Below are positions 24,126 to 34,942 of a stretch of DNA of 64,000 bases, piece after piece. The stretch spans positions 16,669,857 through 16,733,856 of the forward strand of contig NC_086029.1 of the NCBI RefSeq assembly GCF_036323735.1. Direction: 5' to 3'. Each line of letters starts with the position of its first letter. Positions within the stretch are counted from its first letter, which is position 1. The translations under genes were made by a program, and so were the position numbers. Source of the stretch: Rattus norvegicus. Its lineage: Eukaryota > Chordata > Mammalia > Rodentia > Muridae. The notes beneath the pieces are model-generated. The model searched no databases. It had not been told where the DNA came from and was given only the letters and a program-made list of their open reading frames with translations.

Positions 24126-25239
24126 TGTGCTTATACTGTTATAAAACTTTTAGTGATTTATCTTCTTATTAACTACTAACATCATACTGATCAGTCAGTC
24201 AGTCAGTCAATCAATTAATAGTAAAATCTGGCAAATTTGTGTCTGATTTTATCCCCAACTCCAAATCTATAAGGTAATAGTATCTATCTGAATTCAGTAT
24301 CTTACCTCTCATAGTAAAGAAGTCTCTGTCCCCACTGGACTGCCATCTGCAATTTCTTCCACATCTTGTTTGCAGCCAATTTCCTCTGCTTTGGAAACGA
24401 TGTATTTCTTTAGAGTTCTGTTTTCACAACATGCAGCAGTTTACAGATATATGGTAGCAGAATTTGTGTTCACATCTTTATGCCTTGGTTCATAATTTCT
24501 AGTCAGCTGTAATTTGAATTTCTCTGCTTCTTTTCTCAGTCAGTCACACTAAAAAGTTCCAAGTTACCGTGCCCACTTCCTTACTTTTTTTTTTTCAAAT
24601 TAACTTCCATCACCGTCAATCTCCCCCAAACCAGGTGTTAAGATGGGTCAAAATTCAAGTGACGAAACACACTAAGAACTTTTATGGTCCTATTAAGATC
24701 GCCTGCAATGGAGCTTCTGACAAATAACACTTTTCTTTTCCACAAAAGCATTACCCTCTTGTAGTCTCTGGGGTTCCATGTCTACCTGGCTTTCTTGCTT
24801 ACCTATTTGTGTACCTGCTACTGTCAGGTTTTCTGTTTCATTTGCTGTTTCTGCTCAATTTAACTTCAAAAACCAAATTCCCCAAGATACCACAAAGCAA
24901 TCCTTCCACTTATCCAACTTCCATTCTGCCACCAGAGGACATGATTTTCTCTTGTGACTGCAGATATCATTACTATGGTGAAGGTTTCTATCATTATTTA
25001 ATTTTAATTTAAATAAAACCACTTTAGGAAGGTGCATTTCCAATTCCTAGTTGAAATCTCCACACAGATATCTTATATTTAATCTATATCTATTTTTTAT
25101 GTTTTCCAGTTTTACCCTATCTTCTCTCATGAGATAAAAATTAGTATATTCCCTTCTCAGAATTATAGAAAACATTTGAAACTTTTATGATTCTGATTTA
25201 TCACTAAAATTAATAATAATTTTTGGACATTCACTATCT
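24126..25239. other. Unassigned sequence
   Basis: Contains a short (TCAG)n at 24191-24208. Nothing else recognised. Confidence 0.4.
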
Positions 25240-25412
25240 ACCCCACCATATTCACGACCAATATTTTTTTCCATTACTCACCATTTCATAAAACAAAGAA
25301 GGCAATTGAGACAGAGAAAGAGAAAGTTTGACCATGTTTTAAAGGGCACATAGTTCAGAAAACACATACCCAGAATTTTATGTCAGACTCTTAACTTTCA
25401 GAATTCATTATT
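25240..25412 (+). repeat. MIR SINE (ancient mammalian)
   Basis: The segment 'gacagagaaagagaaagttt...' to 'cagaattttatgtcagactc' follows the MIR core and 3' part. That includes the block equivalent to 'gaggttaagtaacttgccc' and the 'cacatagttcagaa' analogue. Diverged, as expected for an ancient element. Confidence 0.6.
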
Positions 25413-25479
25413 TATAACTGTCATACGGTGTCTCAGCTTATAATGAAATCTTACATAGCATGGTCATAGGACTCCTTGT

Positions 25480-25663
25480 GAGCCAGGTTTAATTTCTAGT
25501 GTTTTAACAATATTAAATCAAATGGGAAAAAGCATTGTCATTATTTCTGCTTTAATATATCAAAAAATGGCATAGAAAGGTTAAGTAATCATCCCAGGAC
25601 CAGCAAAACCCAGAAATAGAATTCACAGGCTCCAGAATCTGTGCTCTTAATCATAAGCATATG
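25480..25663 (+). repeat. MIR SINE (ancient mammalian)
   Basis: Clear MIR 3' core at 25588-25655: 'aggttaagtaatcatcccag' and 'ggctccagaatctgtgctct', followed by 'taatcat'. It lies about 70 bp after another MIR in the same orientation. Confidence 0.8.
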
Positions 25664-25849
25664 TTTCCTCCCCTCCTCCTGCGGCTTCTATACCCAGTGT
25701 TCCAGTTGACACTTTTAAGGCTCAAATACAAGAGATTTTTAGGAAGGAAGTTAGAAAACACAAATTGCTACGGAGCTAGAAAAATAAATTTTTTCCAATT
25801 TATCGAAATTGGATGGGTTCAGGTCGTTGAGGAAGATGCATGTAACCCT

Positions 25850-26016
25850 CAAATGAATGGAGGTTCCAGGAAGTTTAGAGGTCTGGTGGGGTAGGTGGGG
25901 TGGGGACGTCCTTGTGAAGACATGGGAGGAAGACTTCAGAGGAGTTGGGGAGTAGTTATGGGATGTAGAACCCTTGGGGGTTGGATCAGGAGGGGAATAA
26001 AATCTGGACTGTAAAA

Positions 26017-26063
<47 letters not shown>

Positions 26064-26080
26064 ATACACAAATAAATAAT
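25850..26080 (+). mobile_element. Lx-type L1 3' end with (TAAA)n tail
   Basis: A short 5'-truncated L1: the terminal 3' UTR with G-rich 'gtctggtggggtaggtgggg', then 'aataaaatctggactgtaaa', then about fifteen TAAA units (26010-26066) where the poly(A) tail has become a microsatellite. Precise 5' edge uncertain. Confidence 0.8.
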
Positions 26081-27455
26081 CAATTAATTAATTAAGTTTT
26101 TAAAAGATGATTATTAAATTGTCTGAGTCAAGCCAAATGAAATGGAAGTCTCAGGGTAGCATAATTCCCCTTGAATTCCTCCAGTTAAAAAGGTAAGCAG
26201 CACAAAACATACCATACCATATGCACCGACAATACCTCTATCACCAGCACGTGACACAGATACAACCAGGCAGAAATATGGATAGTCTGATTTTCATTTC
26301 ATAGGAAGTAGAGAAGGCAAAGGGGGTTACTGGATTGATAAACTATGTGCAAGTTGCTAAGGCTAGGACATGTATTCACTGACAAATAACTCAAGGAAAC
26401 TGTCTAGTTAAATCCGGGAGTTTCACCCAGTTCTTCACTGGGGCTTAAGGTCAAATGGACAAATTAGGCAACAGAGGGAACATAAAACATATGAAGAAGC
26501 AATCCCATGTATCAACAACAAGAGAATTCATCACTGGGGAACCACACAAGAGGTGGCGTTTTGAAAGCTTTTTCACGTCTCACAGATTTGGAGAGGAACT
26601 CAACCTACATTCATATAATTTGGAAGAGAAAAATGTATGATTTACTTTTGAAAGGGTTCTATCTTGAGTCCATGTTTTGCCAAGATATTTTAAACGAGAA
26701 TCCAGATTAAACACTACAAAGCGTATTTATAAAATTATGAAAATGAAATGTCTAATATAAAATGCTGAAATATGTATATGTGATCAATGGATTTTCATAT
26801 GATTTACATGTATCAGCAGGAAGATGAACAAGAGAAAAAGAACTAGAAGTTATGTTAGGATCCATGCTTTTTAAAGAAAATCAAAATTAAATTAACTCAT
26901 AAAAAGTTAAGCAGTTATATGTGAATACACCACTCTTTAAGATCAGTAGATTTATAAAGCAAAGAACCCATAGATCCTCAAAGTTTAGAACTTTATTTTA
27001 CTGACACCTCTTGTGAAAGGTTAGATATTATTTTTTATATTGTCATAAGTGGTTGCATAACTGGATGCAGGGTTGGGGGTTAGAAATATCATAGATGACT
27101 GCACTACAATTTTGCAAATGCCTTTTATCACATTTGCTCCCCAAAATAACAAGGGAACTGCTGGTTTTGGAAAGAGTTACAAAACCAAATCTCCAGGGAC
27201 ACAGCATGTTCAGTAATCATACCCTGATGTACCTGAGCTTTGAAATTGGGAACTTGCTTTATGTATTGCCTAACCGGCCTGTGGAGCAGAGATTCAGCAT
27301 CCTGGGATCAGTCACCATTTATCAATATCAGGAATACATTAATCTCTTCTCAGACACAGCTATCATTTTGTGTAGTGGGTTTAAATTGGTTCACATCTTG
27401 CCCTTCCAAAATATGCTAACATGACTTACAAGGCTAATTTCAAAATTGCTGTTAA
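26081..27455. other. Unassigned sequence with a 109-codon open frame
   Basis: No repeat recognised. The open frame at 27095-27424 (plus) is the longest frame not explained by a repeat. It has no recognisable domain, no signal peptide, and no visible promoter or polyadenylation site tied to it. In 64 kb of AT-rich DNA one such frame is expected by chance, so I do not call it a gene. Confidence 0.4.
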
Positions 27456-29257
27456 GACATGATTTTTGACAAAGGAGCCAAAATCATCCAGGGGAAAAAG
27501 ATAGCATTTTCAGTAAATGGTGCTGTTTCAACTGGAGGTCAACATGTAGAAGAATACAGATTGATCCATGCTTATCACCCAGTACAAAGCTTAAGTCCAA
27601 GGGGATTAAGGACCTCCACATCAAACCAGACACACTCAAACTAATAGAAGAAAAATTGGGGAAGCATCTTGAACACATGGGCACTGGAGAAAATTTCCTC
27701 AACAAAACACCAATGGCTTATGCTCTAAGATCAAGAATCGACAAAGGAATCTCATAAATCTGCAAAACTTCTGTAAGGCAAAGGACACTGTGGTTCGGAC
27801 AAAACGGCCACCAACAGATTGAGAAAAGATCTTTACCACTCCTACAACAGATAAAGGGCTTATATCCAAAATATACAAAAACTCATGAAGTTAGACTGCA
27901 GGGAGACGTATAACCCTATTAAAAATGGGGTTCAGAGCTAAACAAAGAATTCACAACTGAGGAATGCCGAATGGCTGAGAAACACCTAAAGAAATGTTCA
28001 ACATCTTTATTCATAAGGGAAATGCAAATCAAAACAACCCTGAGATTACACCTAACACCAGTCAGAATAGCTAAGATTAAAAACTCCAACTACAGCAGAT
28101 GCTGGCAAGGATGTAGAGAAACAGGAACACTCCTCCATTGTTGGTGGGATTGCAGACTGGTACAACCATTCTTGAAATCAGACTGGAGGTTCCTCAGAAA
28201 ATTGGACATTGAACTACTTTGAGGACCCAGCTATACCACTCTTGGGCATATACCCAAAAGATGCCCCAACAAATAACAAAGACACATGCTCTACTATGTT
28301 CATAGCAGCATTATTTATAATAGCCAGAAGCTGGAAAGAACCCAGATGCCCTTCAACAGAGAAATGGATACAGAAAATGGGGTACAACTACACAATGGAA
28401 TACTACTCAGCTATCAAAAACAATGACTTTATGAAATTCATGGGCAAATGGAGGGAACTGGAAAATATCATCCTGAGTGAGGTAACCCAATTACAGAAAA
28501 ACACACATGGTATGCACTCATTGATAAGTGGATATTAGCCCAAATGCTTGAATTACCCTAGATGCATAGAACACATGAAACTCAAGAAGGATGACTAAAA
28601 CGCAAATGCTTCACTCCTTCCTTAAAAGGGGAACAAGAATACCTTTGGGAGGGAATAGGGAGACAAAGTTTAGAACAGAGGCTGAAGGAATTCCCATTCA
28701 GAGCCTGCCCCACATGTGGCCCATACATATACAGCCATCCAATTAGACAAGATGGATGAAGCAAAGAAGTGCAGGCCGACAGGAGCCAAATGTAGATCTC
28801 TCCTGAGAGACACAGCCAGAATACAGCAAATACAGAGGCGAATGCTAGCAGCAAACCACTGAACTGAGAATAGGACCCCCGTTTAAGGAATCTTAGAAAG
28901 GACTGAAAGAGCTTGAAGGGGCTTGAGACCCCATATGAACAACAATGTCAACCAACCAGAGCTTCCAGGGACTAAGCCACTACCCAAAGACTATACATGG
29001 ACTGACCCTGGACTCTGACCTCATAGGTAGCAATGAATATCCTAGTAAGATCACCAGTGGAAGGGGAAGCCCTTGGTCCTGCTAAGACTGAACCCCCAGT
29101 GAACGTGATTGTTGTGGGAGGGCGGTAATGGGGGAAGGATTGGGAGGGGAACACCCATATAGAATGGAAGGGGGAGGCCTTAGGGGGATGTTGGCCTGAA
29201 AATCGGTAAAGGTAATAAAAATTGAAATGTAAATAAGAAATACCCAATTTAATAAAG
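27456..29257 (+). mobile_element. 5'-truncated L1, sense
   Basis: Starts inside ORF2 at about 27458 ('catgatttttgacaaaggag'), runs through the ORF2 C-terminus to 28538, then about 700 bp of 3' UTR. That UTR includes the G-rich tract 29115-29190. The end is near 29257, followed by an A-rich tail that has turned into (GAAA)n. No clear TSD was found. Confidence 0.93.
27459..28538 (+). pseudogene. L1 ORF2 C-terminal fragment
   Basis: Encodes the thumb-to-C-terminal region of L1 ORF2 in pieces: 27459-27644, 27971-28222 and 28209-28538. It keeps the Cys-rich segment (CWQGCRET and CWWDC) and the normal LISGY end. The endonuclease and catalytic reverse transcriptase parts are absent, and frameshifts and stops interrupt what remains. 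No product is expected. Confidence 0.92.
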
Positions 29258-29323
29258 ATGGAGAAAAAGAAAGAAAGAAGGAAAGAAAGAATGGAAGAAA
29301 GAAAGATAGACAGACAGACAGAC

Positions 29324-29378
<55 letters not shown>

Positions 29379-29381
29379 ACT
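29258..29381 (+). repeat. (GAAA)n microsatellite from L1 tail
   Basis: GAAA/GAAG/GACA units directly after the L1 3' end, the longest pure part being GAAA at 29327-29378. Frames here on the minus strand (Phe/Leu/Ser repeats) are artefacts. Confidence 0.95.
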
Positions 29382-30707
29382 GAAGCATCTTTTAAAAAAA
29401 GACTCGATAAAACTGTCTAGCAGCATTCCAGTGATTAACACCGACACCTAGTGGCTGTCATTGATCCGCACATAGGAAAACCTGCTAAATTCAATGGTTA
29501 AATTTAATGAACCAAGTATTTTGGGTCAGGAGATAAGAAATGGGTAAGAATCTTCATCTTTACCATTAGATTCAAACAGAGGCATGTGTGCCTCATCAAT
29601 ACTGTGTAATCAGATCCCTGTGCGAGGAAGAGGGTACACTACAAGTGCCCAATACGAATACAAATAAACCTCCCTGGAAGAGACACCTGAGTCTGATGGA
29701 GACCTGTCTCCTGATGGAGACAAAATGAGGATAAAGGTTCACATTTTGTTACAAAGAAAGTTCACAGAGGAAAGCAATATCAGAGATACAAATTGATGGA
29801 GGTATTGATGTACAATGTAGCAAGACAGACCAAGGAGAAGGCCTCTGCATTTATACCTAGCAGTATCCTGAATGCCAAATAGCACACCTACTTCTTTTCT
29901 ATTACTGATGCTCTATTTGATTTAATGTATTGTTTTCTAATAATATCACTCAATAGAAACAATGACAATAAGTAATGAAGTAAAGTCAAAGAGACAAGCA
30001 ATGAGCAGAGCAGGGTCAGAATGTAAAAGAGAGATTGCGAAAAAAATAAATAAAATTAAAATTATATATTATACCTTGCATTTATAAAATAACCATAGAA
30101 TGTTTGGAAATAAAAATTATATCAAAATAATAAAATGAATAAAGAATATTATTTTAAAAAATTATGTGTGAATAGTAATATATGTTTTAACATATTGGCA
30201 TTTATCTAGATGTGAAGGTAAACTGAGTCACAATGAAAGACATAACTGAATCACTTCCCAGCTTGCAGCCATAAACATAGTCAAGTTTCCAGACATGGTG
30301 CTGTAGATTTTGTATTACAATTCTCATCATAGTCATCATCATTATGAGCTATTATTACTGTTATTTATTGCTATTCCTTCTCAAGCTTGTGTTTACGCAT
30401 ATTAACCTGATAACTGTTGGACATTAAGCAAGATGCTTCACTTCTCCAAAGTCTGGTCTACAGGTAGAACTATTCCCTTTATCAGCCAGAGGTCTGGCCT
30501 TGCAATCCACATGACCTCAGCACTCATATTGTTCCTTTATACCTTCCTTAACAAAGGAACAATGGATTTTTGTTGACAGGAAAGACATTTTTGTGGACAT
30601 TACTTCTCCCTAATAGCCAGATAACAGGCCATTCATTCACTGACATCTGGCTAAAGCAGTGATGGCTGATTTAAATCTGAGGATCAAAGGTTAAAAACTG
30701 ACTTACG
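29382..30707. other. Unassigned AT-rich sequence
   Basis: No gene recognised. A very AT-rich stretch lies at 30035-30200. A possible MIR is given separately. Confidence 0.4.
30355..30475 (-). repeat. Possible MIR SINE
   Basis: The text 'gacattaagcaagatgcttc' followed by 'acttctccaaagtctggtct' has the order of the MIR core in reverse orientation (leading 'ttgggcaagttacttaacct' type). Strongly diverged. Confidence 0.4.
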
Positions 30708-31955
30708 AAAGTCAACTATTCACTCAGTGTCTGCTCCATCTTTTTCCCTGTACATCTCATAGGGAGACAAAATTTGAGTTGAACGTTTTGCAGATGGGTT
30801 GATGCCCCCTCCTTCCACTGTAAGTGGCCACTTCAGTCTCCACATCTCCTTAGCTGGTAGGAATCTCAGCTAGGATCACACACATAGACTCCCAGGAGAT
30901 TTCTATGCCCCAGGTCTCTAGCTATTCCCAGAGATGCCCTCCACTGATTTCATTCTCACTCCCAGACCTCACCCATCCCCTTCCTCACATTTACCCTCCT
31001 CCAGTTGCCCTCCTCACCCCCTCTCCTACCCAGTTCCCTCTTTCCATCCACCTCCAATGACTACTTTGTTTCCTTTTCTGTGTCAGATTTACCCATCTTC
31101 CCTTGTGCACTCCTTATTACTGTCTGTGGATGGTTGCAGGATTGTAGGATGGTTATCAGAAACTTTATGGCTAATGTCCACTTCTAAGTGAGTACATACA
31201 ATATGTATCTTTTTGGCTCTAGGTTACCCCACCCAGGATAATGTTTTCTAGTTCCATCCATTTGCCAGCAAATGACTGGCCAAGCTTGAGACCCATTCCA
31301 AGGGAGATAGTCAACCCCTGACACTAATAATGCTCTGCTACGCATGCAGACAGAAACCTAGCATAACTGTCTTCTGAGAGGCTTTATCCAGCAGTCAATA
31401 GAAATAGATCAGAGATCCTCATCCAAACATCAGCAGATCTCAGGGAGTCCTGTGGAAGAATGGGAGATACAATTGAGCCAGCCAGAGAACTCAAGGACAC
31501 CAGAAGAAGACCTACAGTGTTGTCTCACCTGGGCCCATGGGAACCTTACAGAAACAACCAACCCAAGGGTATGCAGGGGCTGGAACTAGGCCCACTACAC
31601 ATTTGGAGCAGATCTGCAGTTTGGTCTTCATGTGGGTCTCCTAAGAATTGGAGTGGAGGTGAGGATGCGGGTGTCTCTGACTCTGTTACCTGCCTTTGGA
31701 TCCTCTTCCTTTACCTGGATTGTCTGGTTGGGCTTCAGTGGGAGAGGATGTACTTAGTCCTGTTGGAACTGGATGTCCCAGGGCAGGGTGATACTCAAGG
31801 GGAACTTTTCCTTTTCTGAGGGAAAGGGGAGGGGTAGTGGATAGAAGAATTTCTAAGGGGGGACTGGGAGGAGAACAGGGAGGACCCTTCAATGGGAACT
31901 TAAAAATGAATAAAATAAATTAATAGAAAAAAAGCAAAAACAAAAGTCAACTATT
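30708..31955 (+). mobile_element. L1 (Lx-type) with 5' inversion and 13-bp TSD
   Basis: Two L1 blocks in opposite orientation. 30721-31266 is antisense: ORF2 end plus early 3' UTR, reading from 31266 down to 30721. 31267-31930 is sense: the rest of the 3' UTR to the A-rich tail. The transcript order is almost continuous across the two breakpoints, as expected for twin priming during L1 integration. AAAGTCAACTATT at 30708-30720 and 31943-31955 is an exact 13-bp TSD. No coding capacity. Confidence 0.9.
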
Positions 31956-33516
31956 ACATTCTACTTGGGTTTTCCTCATAATGCTTCCTTTGTTGTTTAT
32001 TTCTGGCCTCTAAAAGCTGAAAGATCTGAGGTAAAAGATATCCAGACTTCAATTACTACTGAACAACTGAATTTCTGAATTAATCAATGTCTTCATCTTT
32101 CCTGGCGCCACTGTCCTCATTGTCGTCACCGTCATCTTCAGCGTTGTTGTCATTATCATCATCATCATTGGGGACTAGCTATCTTCTTTGTCCCCTACTC
32201 ACTCCCATCCCCAGAACACCCTCAGAGCTTTCTAGAACTATCCCTGAATCTGGCAGTTAATCATTCACCTTCACTATTTAGAGCTTAAATTCCTGTTTTT
32301 TCTGGGACAAATGTTGTATATCACATTTGTGTTATATTTTCTGTGTTATCAGAAATATGACAGAGACACACTTGACCAATGTTTGCCAATTTGTCCTGGA
32401 AGGTTCCAAGAGCTCTGTGATGCACACGTCAGTAGATGATACTTGTGGTTCTTGTTTGTTTGTTGTTCTCAGATTGGCAAGAATTAATTCCTTCATGAAA
32501 GTCAGACTAAAGTAATACATTTCATGTCACTTATCAAACCAAAGAAAAGTAAAAGTAAACAGTGACCTTCATGTTTTAGGTCTGGACTCTGAGTCCATTT
32601 AAGGTGTTTAAATGTCCCGCCCTACATCCTTTGGATCAATATAGTTACCAAATCTATCCCATAAAGCTCTGTCCTAAAATTTCCTTCCTGTGAGTTTGCA
32701 GGATGCTATTTCACCATTCTCCCAAATGGGAGTAAATCGCTGATGTAAGGTAGATTTTGCCAACCGTAGAGTTCCAGAAGACATTGAGAGGGTTGTCTAG
32801 GCCAGGTGGGCATATATGACCCTGCGAATCAGTAGAATTGCCTGACACTCCTTCCAGTGCCACTCATGCTGATTCTTTAATGTATACCATTTTTCTCGTT
32901 TATTTTATTTGCTGAAGCTATCTCTAAAGAATCATTTCCATGTTAATATGTTACCAATATATGTATAATATTAAGACATTCTTGCTTACATTTTCCAAGT
33001 TATAGCTTTTTTTTCTAATTTGAAGGAAAAGCAAATGCACGTTTTTTTTTATTTTGTATTTGATTTGCGTTCCTTATATCACCTTCCACAGAGGTGTGAC
33101 CCTATGTCACACATTTGTGTGTCTTTCTTTCCCCACTGTTTCTAATGTCCAGAGCCTTGTGTAAGGTACATGAGAATTCTACCAACAAGTTTTGTTCTTA
33201 GCCAACAAAAAATATGCTACTTGGGCATTTGGGAGGATGAAGATAGAAATTCATAAATTGGAGACCAAACTGGGTGACCATGTGGATCTTGCCTATTTGC
33301 AGAAAAGAAGAGAAAAAGGTGTCTGCTTGAAAATTTCAAGCTGATAACAAAACTTCAAATGAAATGGAAGGATGAAGCAACGCAATAAAGATAGAGGCTA
33401 GGCAAGAGCAAGATACTTTTAAAACAGTGTTTCATTTCCAGTTTCTTCAGTAAAGCATTTTGTAGTCATAGAGTCTGGCTAGTTGGCCACAGATTTCTTC
33501 CTTCTTAAAATTTAAA
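31956..33516. other. Unassigned sequence
   Basis: Includes a triplet-rich stretch (TCATCn-like) at 32110-32168 and a doubtful B1-like relic at 33205-33320 (plus). No gene recognised. Confidence 0.4.
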
Positions 33517-33864
33517 TGTTGGCACAGGGGGCCCCGGGAAGCCGAGGCAGGCCCTTCTGGTTGCCGCCCTCATGGAGAGCTCAAAAGCAGCCCCCCAGGA
33601 GCAACTTCAGTCCCAGGAACAGAGGTAATATCAATTTTTCTGCTCCAAGTGACCTCCCTGGTGGACTCAGTACACTCGCCCACAGGAACAGCTGAAGACC
33701 AGTAGACAGGAAAGACTACACACCCGAAAGCAGAAAACTCTGTTCCCATAACTGCCTGAAAGAAAACAGGAAAATAGGTTTACAGCACTCCTGACACACA
33801 GGCCTATAGGATGGTCTAACCACTGTCAGAAATAGCAGAACAAGGTAACACCAGAGACAACCTG

Positions 33865-34937
33865 ATGGTAAGAGGCAAGCACAGGAACCCAAGCAACAGA
33901 AACCAAGACTACATGGCATCATCGGAGCCCAATTCTCCCACCAAAGCAAACACTGAATATCCAAACACACCAGAAAAGCAAGATCTTGATTTAAAATCAT
34001 ATTTGATCATGATGCTGGAGGACTTCAAGAAAGACATATAGAACTCACTTAGAGAAATGCAGGAAAACATAAATAAACAAGTAGAAGCCTATAGAGAGGA
34101 ATCACAAAAATCCCTGAAAGAATTCCAAGAAAACACAATCAAACAGGTGAAGGAATTAAAAATGGAAATAGAAGAAATAAAGAAAGCACAAAGGTAGACA
34201 ACCCTGGATATAGAAAACAAAAGGAAGAGACAAGGAGCCATAGATACAAGCATCACCAACAGAATACAAGAGATAGAAGAGAGAATCTCAGGAACAGGAG
34301 ATTCCATAGAAATCATCAACACAACTGTCAAAGAAAATGATAAATGGAAAAAGCTACTGATCCAAAACATATAGGAAATCCAACACTCAATGAGAAGATC
34401 AAACCTAAGGATAATAGGTATAGGAGAGAGTGAACACCCCCAACTCAAAGGACCAGTAAATATCTTCAACAAAATCATAGAAGAAAACTTCCCTAACCTA
34501 AAGAAAGAGATACCCATAAACATACAAGAAGCCTACAGAACTCCAAATAGATTGGACCAGAAAAGAAACTCTTCTCGTAGCATAATAGTCAAAACACCAA
34601 ATGCACAAAACAAAGCAAGAATATTAAAAGCAATATGGGAAAAAGGTCAAGTAACATAAAGGCAGACCTATCAGAATCACACCAGACTTCGACGAGCGAC
34701 TAGGAAAGTCAGAAGATCCTGGACAGATATCATACAGACCCTAAGAGAACACAAATGCCAGCCCAGGTTACTGTATCCAGCAAAACTCTCAATTAACATA
34801 GATGGAGAAAACAAGATATTCCATGACAAAACCAAATTTACACAATATCTTTCTACAAACCCAGCCCAGAAAGGATAATAAATGGTAAAGCCCAACATAA
34901 GGAGGCAAGCTATACCCTAGAAAAAGCAAGAAACTAA
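33865..34937 (+). pseudogene. L1 ORF1 remnant
   Basis: ORF1 encodes the L1 RNA-binding chaperone (coiled coil, RRM and C-terminal domain) that coats L1 RNA. The ATG at 33865 opens a frame of 58 codons before TAG at 34039. Further in-frame stops lie at 34195, 34372 and 34657. The natural end at 34935-34937 is in a different frame, so there is at least one indel after 34657. The Lys/Glu-rich coiled-coil region is visible at about 34050-34370 and the conserved central domain at 34390-34650 (open frame 34390-34659). The product is lost. The stop pattern indicates neutral decay. Confidence 0.93.
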
Positions 34938-34942
34938 TCGTC

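Noticed and set aside
29082..29447. Frames with Phe/Leu/Ser repeats
   Set aside because: Produced by the (GAAA)n tail and antisense L1 3' UTR.
31460..31819. 119-codon plus-strand open frame
   Set aside because: Lies wholly in L1 3' UTR, which is non-coding in this family.
33205..33320. B1-like SINE in plus orientation
   Set aside because: Only a loose resemblance ('gcatttgggaggatgaagat'). Too diverged to list as a feature.
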